The notes below the pieces were generated by a model. It had not been told where the DNA came from. It made no database searches and saw only the letters and a program-made list of their open reading frames with translations. From the NCBI GenBank assembly GCA_963794995.1, contig CAWCFV010000002.1, positions 682,001-746,000 on the forward strand: a stretch of 64,000 nucleotides of DNA, in the 5' to 3' direction. The translations under genes were made by a program, and so were the position numbers. This document shows, in pieces, positions 19,675 through 28,212 of this stretch; the first letter of the stretch is position 1; every line of letters starts with the position of its first letter. The stretch comes from CAWCFV01 sp963794995. Lineage in GTDB: Bacteria > Actinomycetota > Actinomycetes > JACCUZ01.

Positions 19675-21098
19675 GGGTTGCCGACCCCCCGCCGGTGGTC
19701 CGTGCTCCCCGGGTCGGCGAGCAGCGCGGCCGCCACGGCCTCGAGGCCGCAGCTGCGGGACGCCTTGACGAGGACGAGGTCGCCCGGGCGGACGTCGGTC
19801 GCCAGCAGGTCGACGGCGGCGTCGACGTCGGCCACGGCGACGCTCCCCTCTCCCTCGACGGCGCCCTCGGCGAGGGCACCGGCGTGCACGGGGCGGGCGC
19901 CCTCGCCGACGGCGACGACGCGGTGCACGCCCGACCTCCGGGCCAGTCTGCCCACTCGCTCGTGCTCGGCGGCGGACGCCGCGCCGAGTTCGAGCATCTC
20001 CCCGAGCACGGCCCAGGTCCGGCGGCCGGCCGCCATGGACTGCACGGCGGCGAGCGCGGCGGCCGCCGAGTCCGGGTTCGCGTTGTAGGCGTCGTTGACC
20101 ACGACCACGCCGTCCGGGCGCTCGGTCACCTCCATCCGCCACCGGCTGCGCGGGACCGCCGACCCCAGGGCGGCGGCGACCTCGGACGCGCCGGCGCCCA
20201 GCTCGAGGGCGACGGCGGCGGCGGCCAGCGCGTTCGGCACGTGGTGCGCGCCGTGCAGCGGCAGGGACACGTCGACCGGCTGGTGCCCGGGCGCACGCAG
20301 CACGAAGGACGCCCGGCCGAGGGGGTCGAGGACCACGTCCTCGGCGCGCACGTCGGCCTCGGCGCCGAGACCGGTCCGGACGACCCGGGCCGAGGTGAGC
20401 CCGGCCATCGCGGCCACCAGCGGGTCGTCGGCGTTGAGGACGGCCACCCCGTCGGCGGGCAGGGCAGCGACCAGCTCGCTCTTCGCCCGGGCCGTCGCCT
20501 CCTTCGAGCCGAACTCACCGGCGTGGGCCGACCCCACGTTGAGGACGACGCCGAGGTGGGGCGGCGTGATGCCGCACAGGTACGCGATGTGGCCGACGCC
20601 GCGCGCGCCCATCTCGACGACGAGGTGCCTGGTCGCGGGCCCCGCGTCCAGCGCCGTCACCGGCACGCCCACCTCGGTGTTGAAGGAGCCGCGTGGTGCC
20701 ACGGTCGGGCCGAGCGGCTCGAGCACCGCGGCGAGCAGGTCCTTGGTCGAGGTCTTGCCCGACGACCCGGTCACCCCCACCACGACGAGCCCGTCGGCGA
20801 CCAGCTCGTCCACCACGTGCCGGGCCAGTCGGCCGAGCGCGACGACCGGGTCCTCGACCAGCACGTGCGGCACCGGGACCGGGCGCTGCGCAAGACACCC
20901 GGAGGCACCCGCGACGGCAGCCTGCTCGGCGAAGTCGTGCCCGTCGGCCCGTTCGCCGGGCACCGCGACGAACAGTCCCCCGACGGGCACGGTGCGCGAG
21001 TCGGCGGAGGCTCCCCCGGTGACGACGACCTCCGCGTGCTCCGGCTCGACGGACCCGTCCACGGCGGCCGCGACCTGGGCGAGGGTCAGCGGGATCAC
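19671..21098 (-). CDS. murF: UDP-N-acetylmuramoyl-tripeptide-D-alanyl-D-alanine ligase MurF
   Basis: Adds the D-Ala-D-Ala dipeptide to complete the UDP-MurNAc-pentapeptide. The 475-residue protein shows the N-terminal substrate domain (SADSRTVPVGGLFVAVPGE), the ATP loop GVTGSSGKTSTKDLLA, LGVVLNVGSAHAGEFGS, and the C-terminal NDAYNANPDSAAAAL. GTG 21096-21098 overlaps the murE stop and the stop overlaps mraY, so translation of murE-murF-mraY-murD appears coupled. Confidence 0.97.
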   Translation of the reverse strand: MIPLTLAQVAAAVDGSVEPEHAEVVVTGGASADSRTVPVGGLFVAVPGERADGHDFAEQAAVAGASGCLAQRPVPVPHVLVEDPVVALGRLARHVVDELVADGLVVVGVTGSSGKTSTKDLLAAVLEPLGPTVAPRGSFNTEVGVPVTALDAGPATRHLVVEMGARGVGHIAYLCGITPPHLGVVLNVGSAHAGEFGSKEATARAKSELVAALPADGVAVLNADDPLVAAMAGLTSARVVRTGLGAEADVRAEDVVLDPLGRASFVLRAPGHQPVDVSLPLHGAHHVPNALAAAAVALELGAGASEVAAALGSAVPRSRWRMEVTERPDGVVVVNDAYNANPDSAAAALAAVQSMAAGRRTWAVLGEMLELGAASAAEHERVGRLARRSGVHRVVAVGEGARPVHAGALAEGAVEGEGSVAVADVDAAVDLLATDVRPGDLVLVKASRSCGLEAVAAALLADPGSTDHRRGVGNP

Positions 21099-22660
21099 GT
21101 CGGACCTGCCTGCAGCGCGGCGGCCAGCTCGACCCGGTCGTCGAACGCGTGCACGACCCCGTCGACCTCCTGGCCCTGCTCGTGGCCCTTGCCCGCCACC
21201 ACGAGCACGTCGCCGGCCCGGGCCAGCCCGGCTGCCAGCCGGATCGCGGCCCGGCGGTCCACCTCGACCTCCAGCCGGCCGGCCGCTCCTTGCGCCAGTG
21301 CCTCCTCGGCACCGCGGCGCATCTCCGCCACGACGTCGGCGGGCGGCTCGGACCGCGGGTTGTCGCTGGTGAGGACGGCGACGTCCGCGTCGCGCACCGC
21401 GATCGCGCCCATCGGCCGGCGCTTGTGCGGGTCGCGGTCGCCGCCGCAGCCGACCACGACGAGCACCCGTCCCTCGTCGGTGACCAGGCCCCGGACGGCG
21501 GCGAGCAGCCGTTCCAGGGCGTCCGGCGTGTGGGCGAAGTCGACAAGGGCGAGCGGTCCCGGTCCGTCGGCGGCAACCCGTTCCATCCGGCCCGGCACCC
21601 CGGGACAGGCAGCGACGCCCGCGGCGACGACGTCCGGGTCCAGACCGGCCTCGACCAGGGCGACGACGGCCAGGGCGGCGTTGGCCAGGTTGAAGTCGCC
21701 GGCGAGGCGGGTGCTCCCGGCAACCTCCCGACCGGACGGCCCGGCCAGCTCGAACGTGCTGCCCGCCGGCCCCAGGTCCGCGGCGACCACCCGCCAGTCG
21801 GCGTCCGCGCCGGACGGCGACACCGTGACGACCGGCACGGTGGCCGTCGCGGCGAGGCGTCGGCCGTGGTCGTCGTCGACGTCGACCACCGCGCGCCGCG
21901 ACCGCTCCGGGGTGAACAGGGTCGCCTTGACGGCGAAGTACTCCTCCAGGTCGGCGTGGAAGTCGAGGTGGTCCTCGCTGAGGTTGGTGAACAGGGCGAC
22001 GTCGTAGACGGTGCCGTCGACCCGGCCCATCGCCAGGGCGTGGCTGGACACCTCCATCGCCACCGCGTCGACGCCACGCCGGCGCATCACCGCGAGCAGC
22101 GCCTGGAGGTCGGGCGCCTCGGGCGTGGTCCGCTCGCTGGGCAGCACCTCGTCGCCGATCCGGGTCTCGATCGTGCCCACCAGGCCGGTCGAGCGGCCGG
22201 CCGCGCGCAGCCCGGCCTGGAGCAGGTACGCCGTCGTGGTCTTCCCGTTGGTGCCGGTGACCCCGAACATGGCCAGCTGCCCGGACGGGTCGCCGTAGAC
22301 CCAGGAGGCGAGCCCGCCCAGCACGGCCCTGGGGTCGGGCACGACCAGCGTCGGGAACCCGGCCGCGCGGGCGCGGTCCGCGCCGGCGGGATCGGTGAGG
22401 CAGGCGACGGCACCGGACCCGCGGGCCGCGGCGGCGAAGTCCGCGCCGTGCGCGCGGGCTCCCTGCGGCGCGGCGTACAGGTCCCCCGGCCGGACGGAAC
22501 GGGAGTCGAGGGTGACCCCGGTGACCACCGGCGCGTCGAGGTCGGCCGGGCCGGACACCTCCGTGCCGAGCAGGGCGGCCACCTCGGCCAGCGTCCGGGG
22601 GGTCAGCCCGGTCGGCCGGGGCCAGCCCCCGTGCCGCGGCGCTGCGATCGGGGTCGGCAC
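21095..22660 (-). CDS. murE: UDP-N-acetylmuramoyl-L-alanyl-D-glutamate diamino acid ligase MurE
   Basis: Adds the third, diamino residue of the stem peptide. The 521-residue protein has TLDSRSVRPGDLYAAPQG, the ATP loop GVTGTNGKTTTAYLL, NLSEDHLDFHADLEEYF (carbamylated Lys region with FAVKATLF) and, in the C-terminal domain, the recognition segment TSDNPRSEPPADV. DNPR is the form linked to meso- or LL-diaminopimelate rather than lysine; LL-DAP is usual in Nocardioidaceae but is not decided by this motif. GTG 22660 was taken as start; no clear ribosome site is visible. Confidence 0.96.
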   Translation of the reverse strand: MPTPIAAPRHGGWPRPTGLTPRTLAEVAALLGTEVSGPADLDAPVVTGVTLDSRSVRPGDLYAAPQGARAHGADFAAAARGSGAVACLTDPAGADRARAAGFPTLVVPDPRAVLGGLASWVYGDPSGQLAMFGVTGTNGKTTTAYLLQAGLRAAGRSTGLVGTIETRIGDEVLPSERTTPEAPDLQALLAVMRRRGVDAVAMEVSSHALAMGRVDGTVYDVALFTNLSEDHLDFHADLEEYFAVKATLFTPERSRRAVVDVDDDHGRRLAATATVPVVTVSPSGADADWRVVAADLGPAGSTFELAGPSGREVAGSTRLAGDFNLANAALAVVALVEAGLDPDVVAAGVAACPGVPGRMERVAADGPGPLALVDFAHTPDALERLLAAVRGLVTDEGRVLVVVGCGGDRDPHKRRPMGAIAVRDADVAVLTSDNPRSEPPADVVAEMRRGAEEALAQGAAGRLEVEVDRRAAIRLAAGLARAGDVLVVAGKGHEQGQEVDGVVHAFDDRVELAAALQAGPT

Positions 22661-22703
22661 AGGGACGGAGACTATCGGGGCCCCGCGGACCCACCCACCC
22701 CAC

Positions 22704-22751
22704 CGCGGCTCCGCGGCTTCGCGGCTCCGCGGCTCCGCGGCTCCGCGGCTA
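22704..22751. repeat. Six tandem 8-bp units (CGCGGCTC type) between ftsI and murE
   Basis: Six head-to-tail copies of CGCGGCTC/T/A, each creating CCGCGG or a near match, run through the 88-bp ftsI-murE gap. The last copy contains the ftsI TAG stop. It is the only sizeable gap in the otherwise coupled rsmH-to-ftsW block. Slippage here could change the spacing without touching protein. Confidence 0.85.
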
Positions 22752-24698
22752 GCGGGTCTTGATCGGCAGCAGGTTGCGCTTGGTCCCGGTCGGCGGGATG
22801 CGCAGCGTGTCCAGGGCGAACGACGCGACCTCCTTGAACACCGGCCCGGCCTGCAGACCACCGCCGATCGCCACCTTCGGGGCCTGCAGGGTGACGGCCA
22901 CCACGAGACCAGGGTCGTCGGCCGGCGCCAGCCCGATGAACGACAGCGTGTTGCCGCGGTAGCAGCGGCACGCCGGGTCGAACCGCTGCGCGGTGCCGGT
23001 CTTGCCGCCGACGCGATAGCCCGGGATCCGCGACAGGGGCGCGGTGCCTCCGTCGGCCGGCACCGTCTCGAGCATCCTGAGCACCGTCCGCGCGGTGGCC
23101 GCACTGACGACACGCGTCGAGCGGGACGGTCGGGTCGCGCGCAGCGTGCCGTCGGAGTCCGTGGTGGCGGCCACCAGCCGGGGTGCGACGCGCACCCCGT
23201 CGTTGGCGACCGTGGCGAACACCGAGGCCATCTGCACCGTGTTGACCGAGTACCCCTGGCCGAAGGTCATGGTGTAGCCGCTGGTCGCCGACCAGTTCTC
23301 GGGCCTCGGGATCTCCCCCGACTGCTCCCCCGGCAGGCCCAGGCCGGTCGGCTCACCGACGCCGAACTTCTTGAGGTACGGGTAGAGCCGCTCGAGGTCA
23401 CCGAGCCGCTCGGCGGCCTTGATCGTCCCGATGTTGCTCGACTTGGCGATCGTGCCGGCGTAGGTCAGGTACTGGGTCGGGTGGTCCTCGAAGTCCTTGA
23501 ACGACTTGCTCGCACGGGTCAGGCGGTTCGGCACGACGATCGGGGTCCGGGCCGAGACCACGCCCTCCTCGAGCAGTGCCGCTGCGGTGATGACCTTGCC
23601 GGTGCTGCCGGGCTCGAAGGCCTCGTTCAGCGGCCGGTCGCCGCGGTCCTCGGCCCTGGCCGCGCCGGGACGGTTGGGGTCGAAGGTGGGTGCGGTGGCC
23701 ACCGCGAGCAGGTCGCCGGTGGAGGGCTGGTAGACGATCACCGTCCCGCTCTGCGCGCTGTAGGCCGAGACCGCCTTCGCGATCGCCTTCTGGGCGACGA
23801 ACTGGATGTCGCGGTCGATGGTCAGCCGCACGTCGGTGCCCGTGACGGCGTCGCGCTCGGTGTCGACACCACTGGGGATCCGGCGCCCTCCCGCGGACAG
23901 CTCGTAGGTGGCGGTCCCGTCACGACCGGCGAGGGTCTTGTCCAGCGCGTACTCGAGCCCGCCGAGCCCCTTGCCGTCGGCCCCCACGAAGCCGACGAGG
24001 TTGGCCGCGACGTTCCCGTTCGGGTAGATCCGCTTGCTGGTCTGCTCGGAGTAGATGCCGGGGAGGCCGACACTCTCGACGTCGGGGTGCTGGAGCTGGC
24101 GCACCTCGCGCCAGACCGTCGGCGTCACCGACTTCGCGAGGTAGACGAACCGGGCCCCACCGGTGAGCTTCTCGCGCAGCGTCGCCTCGTCCATCGTCAG
24201 GACGGGTGCGAGGACCGCCGCGGTCGCTGCCGGGTCGAGGACCTTGGTCTGGTCGGCGGTGACGTTGACGGCCGCCACGGTGGTCGCCAGCGCCACACCG
24301 TTGCGGTCGGTGATGCTGCCCCTCGCCGCCGGCAGGGTCACGGTGCGCAGCCGCGCGGCCTCGGCCTCGGCCGCGTAGGTCGGGGCGTCCAGGCCCTGGA
24401 GCTGGACCAGCCGGGCGCCGAACAGCGACAGGACGAAGGCCAGCACGACCACGGCCGCCCGGAGTCGACGGCCGGGGTCGCCCAGGCGCACCCGGCGCGG
24501 TGGCCGCGGCGGGGACGGCCGCTGGGGAGCGCGAGGCCCGGGTGCCCGCGAGGTGGGGCGGCGACGCCCGGCCACCGGTGCGGGCTGCGGCGCCCGGTGC
24601 CCGGCGTGCGGCGCGCGTGCACCACCGCCCGGGCCCGGGCGCGGTGGGCGACGCCGGACCGGTGCGGCAGGCCGCGGGGAGCGCTCCCTCGTGGTCAC
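22749..24698 (-). CDS. ftsI: Septal penicillin-binding protein FtsI (PBP3, class B transpeptidase)
   Basis: Cross-links septal peptidoglycan, partner of FtsW. The 649-residue protein has a long basic Pro/Arg-rich cytoplasmic N-terminus (about 80 residues, typical of actinobacteria), one transmembrane helix (LRAAVVVLAFVLSLFGARLV), a pedestal/dimerisation domain (ARGSITDRNGVALA), and the transpeptidase domain. Catalytic Ser365 is in EPGSTGKV, SxN in AKSSNIGT, and KTG in VGGKTGTAQ. GTG 24696-24698 overlaps the ftsL stop. The TAG stop lies in a tandem 8-bp repeat. Confidence 0.97.
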   Translation of the reverse strand: MTTRERSPRPAAPVRRRPPRPGPGGGARAPHAGHRAPQPAPVAGRRRPTSRAPGPRAPQRPSPPRPPRRVRLGDPGRRLRAAVVVLAFVLSLFGARLVQLQGLDAPTYAAEAEAARLRTVTLPAARGSITDRNGVALATTVAAVNVTADQTKVLDPAATAAVLAPVLTMDEATLREKLTGGARFVYLAKSVTPTVWREVRQLQHPDVESVGLPGIYSEQTSKRIYPNGNVAANLVGFVGADGKGLGGLEYALDKTLAGRDGTATYELSAGGRRIPSGVDTERDAVTGTDVRLTIDRDIQFVAQKAIAKAVSAYSAQSGTVIVYQPSTGDLLAVATAPTFDPNRPGAARAEDRGDRPLNEAFEPGSTGKVITAAALLEEGVVSARTPIVVPNRLTRASKSFKDFEDHPTQYLTYAGTIAKSSNIGTIKAAERLGDLERLYPYLKKFGVGEPTGLGLPGEQSGEIPRPENWSATSGYTMTFGQGYSVNTVQMASVFATVANDGVRVAPRLVAATTDSDGTLRATRPSRSTRVVSAATARTVLRMLETVPADGGTAPLSRIPGYRVGGKTGTAQRFDPACRCYRGNTLSFIGLAPADDPGLVVAVTLQAPKVAIGGGLQAGPVFKEVASFALDTLRIPPTGTKRNLLPIKTR

Positions 24699-25246
24699 CG
24701 GCGCGGGCGGCTGCTCGTCGAGGCGGCGGGCGACGCGGCCGCCGTCGGTGTGGCGGAGGCGCCCGTGACGGGCGCCGCCGGGGCGGCCGCGACGGGTGCG
24801 GGCGGTGCGACGCCGGCCTTGGGCCGGCCCAGCACCTTGCCGTCGGAGAGCCGGATGAACGCCGGGTTCACGCTCCGCACCATTCCCAGGGCCTCCGCCT
24901 TCGCTGCCAGCCTCCTGGGGGACGCCTCGCGCGCGACCAGCTGCTCGAGCGCCTGCTCACGGTCGGTGAGCACGGCCGAGCGGACCTTCAGGTCGTACAG
25001 CCGGAAGGAGTCCTGCGCGAGAGCGGTGTGCAGGAGCAACAGTCCTGCCAGCCCCCCCGTGAGCAGTGTGCCGAGCAGGACGACGAACGGTGCGCGCGGC
25101 GCGCCGGTGCGCAGCGGCGGAACCAGGCGCAGCGGCTTGCGCGGCGACGGGCGGCTGCCGGGCTGCGGGCGCGGGTGGCCGGTGGGAGCCGCCCCGCCCG
25201 GGACCTGGTGCGCGGGCGCGGCCGCCGTCGAGACCGAGGCGGTCAT
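24695..25246 (-). CDS. ftsL: FtsL-like septum formation protein
   Basis: Small bitopic divisome protein expected to pair with a DivIC/FtsB protein and FtsQ. The 183 residues comprise a basic Pro-rich cytoplasmic segment, one transmembrane helix (PFVVLLGTLLTGGLAGLLLL, about residues 55-74), and an extracytoplasmic coiled coil (LKVRSAVLTDREQALEQLVA). A long Ala/Pro/Thr-rich tail follows. Assignment rests on position between rsmH and ftsI plus this topology, because FtsL sequences are poorly conserved. It overlaps rsmH by ATGA and ftsI by GTGA. Confidence 0.88.
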   Translation of the reverse strand: MTASVSTAAAPAHQVPGGAAPTGHPRPQPGSRPSPRKPLRLVPPLRTGAPRAPFVVLLGTLLTGGLAGLLLLHTALAQDSFRLYDLKVRSAVLTDREQALEQLVAREASPRRLAAKAEALGMVRSVNPAFIRLSDGKVLGRPKAGVAPPAPVAAAPAAPVTGASATPTAAASPAASTSSRPRR

Positions 25247-26214
25247 GCCGCGTCCCGCAGCCGCTCGCAGGCCCGCAGCCGCACCGACGCGGCCCGCGGG
25301 TTCTCGGCGACCTCCGCGTCGCCGGCCTTCTCGGAGCCGCGGACGAGCAGCCGCAGCTGTGGCTCCAGCTCCGGCGGGACCACCGGCAGGTCGGGCGGCG
25401 CGGTGCTCGTGGCCCCCGCCGTCAGGACGCGCTTGACCATGCGGTCCTCCAGCGAGTGGTAGGCGAGCACGACCATGCGGCCGCCGACGGCGAGCGCGTC
25501 GACGGCGGCGGGCAGCGCGCGGGCCAGCGCATCGAGCTCGCCGTTGACCTCGATCCGCAGAGCCTGGAAGGTGCGCTTGGCGGGGTGTCCCCCGGTGCGC
25601 CTGGTCGCGGCCGGGATGGACGAGCGCACCAGCTCGGCGAGGCGCGCCGTCCCGGTGAACGGCTCCCGCGCGCGCTCCCGGACCACGGCGGCGGCGATCC
25701 GGCGGGCGAAGCGCTCCTCCCCGTACTCGGTGAGCACGCGGGCCAGCCGGTCGGCCGGGTAGGTGTTCACGACCTCGGCGGCGGTGGTGCCACCGGTCTG
25801 GTCCATCCTCATGTCGAGGGGCGCGTCCTGCGCGTACGCGAAGCCGCGGGCCGCCTCGTCGAGCTGCAGCGAGGACACGCCGAGGTCGAACAGCACCCCC
25901 TGCACGCGCGCCACGCCCAGCCGCGACAGGACCTGCGCGAGCTCGTCGTAGACGGCGTGCACCAAGGTCGCCCGCTCGCCGTACGGCGCCAGCCGCTCGC
26001 CGGCCACCGCCAGCGCCTGCGGGTCGCGGTCGAGGCCGACCAGCCGCAGGGAGCCGAACCGGTCGAGCAGGGCGGCGCTGTGGCCGCCCATCCCGAGGGT
26101 GGCGTCGACCAGGACGGCGCCGGGGGCGCCGACCGCCGGGGCGAGCAGGTCGAGGGTGCGCGCGAGGAGGACGGGGACGTGGGCGGGGGCGCCGGACCCA
26201 CCACCACTGGTCAT
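25243..26214 (-). CDS. rsmH: 16S rRNA (cytosine-1402-N4)-methyltransferase RsmH (MraW)
   Basis: SAM-dependent enzyme methylating N4 of C1402 in the decoding centre of 16S rRNA. The 323-residue protein has HVPVLLARTLDLL at the start, the SAM-binding motif VDATLGMGGHSAALL, LVGLDRDPQALAVA, the family block GVLFDLGVSSLQLDEAARGF, and the C-terminal MVVLAYHSLEDRMVK. ATG 26212-26214 is the first codon. The small membrane gene upstream ends 6 bp before it. Confidence 0.97.
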   Translation of the reverse strand: MTSGGGSGAPAHVPVLLARTLDLLAPAVGAPGAVLVDATLGMGGHSAALLDRFGSLRLVGLDRDPQALAVAGERLAPYGERATLVHAVYDELAQVLSRLGVARVQGVLFDLGVSSLQLDEAARGFAYAQDAPLDMRMDQTGGTTAAEVVNTYPADRLARVLTEYGEERFARRIAAAVVRERAREPFTGTARLAELVRSSIPAATRRTGGHPAKRTFQALRIEVNGELDALARALPAAVDALAVGGRMVVLAYHSLEDRMVKRVLTAGATSTAPPDLPVVPPELEPQLRLLVRGSEKAGDAEVAENPRAASVRLRACERLRDAA

Positions 26215-26220
26215 GGCCGG

Positions 26221-26373
26221 TCAGCCACCCAGCCGGGTGCTGAGGAGCAGCAGGAGCAGGGCCACCGTGCCCATCAGCCCGAGCGCACCGCCCAGCAGCA
26301 GCGCGCTCTGACGGATCTCGCTCGCGAGCAGCCACTCGGGCGAGGGCTCGGCGGGCGGCGCGGTGGTGTCCAT
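26221..26373 (-). CDS. Small single-span membrane protein between mraZ and rsmH
   Basis: A 50-residue reading frame from ATG 26371-26373 to TGA 26221-26223. It has an acidic/Pro N-terminus (MDTTAPPAEPSPEWLLASEI) and one strong C-terminal hydrophobic helix (LLLGGALGLMGTVALLLLLL) followed by STRLGG. It ends 6 bp before the rsmH start, in the same direction, so it is very likely co-transcribed. Third codon positions are almost all G or C. No family is recognised; a divisome or membrane adaptor role is only a guess from location. Confidence 0.65.
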   Translation of the reverse strand: MDTTAPPAEPSPEWLLASEIRQSALLLGGALGLMGTVALLLLLLSTRLGG

Positions 26374-26608
26374 CTCGACCCTTCGGCAACGGCGGTGACA
26401 ACGGTGTGGTGGTGGTGGTCGTGGGCGGGTGGTGCGCAGTGGTGCGGCTCGTACGACCAGGTCTCCAACCGCTCGCGCTGCGGGCTGCCGTGCCCCGGTG
26501 GTGCCCTGGCGCCGGGGAAGGGACGTCAGGACGGGGCGGGTGACGCGCGGTGCGGAGGCGGGTGGAGACCTCGCCGTACGAACGACAGCGGGGGGATCCG
26601 GCGAGGTG

Positions 26609-27103
26609 TCAGACGATCCCGGGCAGCACCTCCTCGGAGAGCTCCGCGAACGGGCCCTCCTGCTCGGTGCTGTAGCGCTCCCAGGCCCGCTCGTCCCAGA
26701 TCTCGACCCGGGCGCCCGCGCCGATGACCACGCAGTCGCGGGTGAGGCCGGCGTAGGTGCGCAGGTCGGCGTTCAGCGTGACCCGGCCCTGCTTGTCCGG
26801 CGTCTCGTCGGACGCCTTGGACATGAACATGCGCTGGTAGTTGCGGGCGTCCCGGTTGGTCACCGGGGCCTGTCGGATCCGCTCGAAGACCCGCTCGAAC
26901 TCCGAGTCGGGAAAGACGTAGAGGCAGCGCTCCTGCCCGGGGGTGATCACGAGCCCGGCCGCCAGCCGGTCCCGGAACCTGGCCGGGAGGAACAGCCGGC
27001 CCTTGTCGTCGAGGCGCGGGTGGTGGGTCCCCAGGAAACGGACGGGGCGGACGGGGCGGACCGGGTGGCCGGCCGGCTCGCGACTCGCGTCGTCCTGCCC
27101 CAC
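26609..27103 (-). CDS. mraZ: Transcriptional regulator MraZ
   Basis: DNA-binding AbrB-fold regulator, first gene of the dcw cluster; in studied bacteria it binds TGGGN-type repeats in its own promoter. Two swapped-hairpin repeats are visible: FLGTHHPRLDDKGRLFLPAR and MFMSKASDETPDKQGRVTL. The 164-residue protein starts at GTG 27101-27103, eight bases after GGAGGT. This adds about 22 residues before the usual MFLGTHHP start, including a VRPVRPVR stretch from a 9-bp duplication. About 235 bp separate it from the small membrane gene. Confidence 0.95.
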   Translation of the reverse strand: MGQDDASREPAGHPVRPVRPVRFLGTHHPRLDDKGRLFLPARFRDRLAAGLVITPGQERCLYVFPDSEFERVFERIRQAPVTNRDARNYQRMFMSKASDETPDKQGRVTLNADLRTYAGLTRDCVVIGAGARVEIWDERAWERYSTEQEGPFAELSEEVLPGIV

Positions 27104-27128
27104 ATCGACCCACCTCCCCAGCGCTCGA

Positions 27129-27182
27129 CCCCACCCTGTGCCCCACTGCGCTCCACACTACTCCATAACACTCCACCGTCAA
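27129..27182 (-). promoter_or_regulatory. mraZ promoter with 10-bp-phased MraZ operator repeats
   Basis: On the minus strand TTGACG (27177-27182) and TAGTGT (27155-27160) form a -35/-10 pair 16 bp apart. Over and after it, TGGAG, TGGAG, TGGAG and TGGGG occur exactly every 10 bp (complements at 27171, 27161, 27151 and 27141), plus another TGGGG at 27129-27133. MraZ is known to bind TGGGN repeats with 5-bp spacers, which gives the same 10-bp period. The overlap with the promoter implies autorepression of the dcw operon. Confidence 0.85.
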
Positions 27183-27309
27183 CCAATCCACGCACATCTC
27201 CTCCGTTCGGCCGAGCCCGGGCCCCACCAGGCGGGCGACCGCGGCCCCGCGGAGTCGTCGCCGATCTGTGACCCGCCACCCCGGCGACCCGGCGGACCCC
27301 GCTGGTTGG

Positions 27310-28212
27310 ATGGCGCCCGTGACGCGACGGGGCCCCGACCCGCTGCCACGCGCCCTCGTGGTGGTGGCACTGGTCGCGGTGGCGGCGTTGTCCCTCCAGG
27401 CCCGGCAGGGCCTGGACTGGGCCGGGCTGACCGAGCCCCTGGAGGTGCGCTGGTCGCGCCTGGTCGTCGCCCTGGTCCTGCTCGTCGCGCTCGCCGCGCT
27501 CGTCCGCCGCGCGCTGCGGCGGCTGCGCCGACCCCGCCGCCCGCGGGCCGCCGATGCCGCCACCGAGCCCGAGGGCGAGCCGTTCCCGTGGTACCTGCGC
27601 GTCGCGGCCGCGGCCCTGGTCCTCGCCACCGTCGCGGCAGCCTTCGCCGTGATCCGCGCGCTGGGACCGGTCGACATGTCGCGGCTGCGGCCCGGCGCCG
27701 ATGACGTCGGCGCCGGGACGGCTCCCCCGCCCGGCTCCCCGGACGCCGGCAGCCCCACCGCCGTGCTGCTGGTCGTCGTGGGCTCGCTGCTGCTCGCAGC
27801 GGTCGCCGCCCGCTGGTACGCCCGACGCCGGCCGGACCCTACGGACCCCGAGGTCGACGAGCAGCGTGCGCACCGGCGCCGGCTGGTCGCCGCGGTCGAC
27901 GCCGCCGAGCAACAGCTCGCGCGCCACGACGACCCGCGGCAGGCCGTCCTCGCTGCCTACGCCGCCATGGCGCGGCACCTGTCCAGCGGCATCGCCCGCC
28001 GCGGCGGGTCGGTCGCCGGGTCGGACACCGCCGTCGAGCTCCTGGACCGCTCCGTGGCGGCGGGTCTGGTGACCCGCGGTCCCGCGCGCACGCTGACCGA
28101 GCTGTTCCGCGAGGCGCGGTTCAGCCGGCACCCGATGGGCGAGGACTCGCGACGGGTGGCCGAGGCCTGCCTGGCCGAGGTCCGCGACGAGCTGCTGGCC
28201 ACCCGTGGCTGA
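27310..28212 (+). CDS. DUF4129 domain membrane protein
   Basis: About 300 residues with three hydrophobic segments (ALVVVALVAVAALSL; LVVALVLLVALAALV; then a pair around WYLRVAAAALVLATVAA and AVLLVVVGSLLLAAV). A cytoplasmic C-terminal DUF4129 domain follows (RQAVLAAYAAMARHL, DTAVELLDRSVAAGLV, LFREARFSRHPMGEDSRR). DUF4129 proteins are encoded next to MoxR, DUF58 and transglutaminase genes in many bacteria; their job is unknown. ATG 27310 was chosen; GTG 27268 and 27319 are alternatives. It is divergent from mraZ and overlaps the next gene by 8 bp. Confidence 0.85.
   Translation: MAPVTRRGPDPLPRALVVVALVAVAALSLQARQGLDWAGLTEPLEVRWSRLVVALVLLVALAALVRRALRRLRRPRRPRAADAATEPEGEPFPWYLRVAAAALVLATVAAAFAVIRALGPVDMSRLRPGADDVGAGTAPPPGSPDAGSPTAVLLVVVGSLLLAAVAARWYARRRPDPTDPEVDEQRAHRRRLVAAVDAAEQQLARHDDPRQAVLAAYAAMARHLSSGIARRGGSVAGSDTAVELLDRSVAAGLVTRGPARTLTELFREARFSRHPMGEDSRRVAEACLAEVRDELLATRG

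Noticed and set aside
22395..25436. 1013-residue plus-strand frame opposite ftsI and murE
   Set aside because: The opposite strand encodes complete FtsI, FtsL and MurE motifs; this frame has no recognisable domain.
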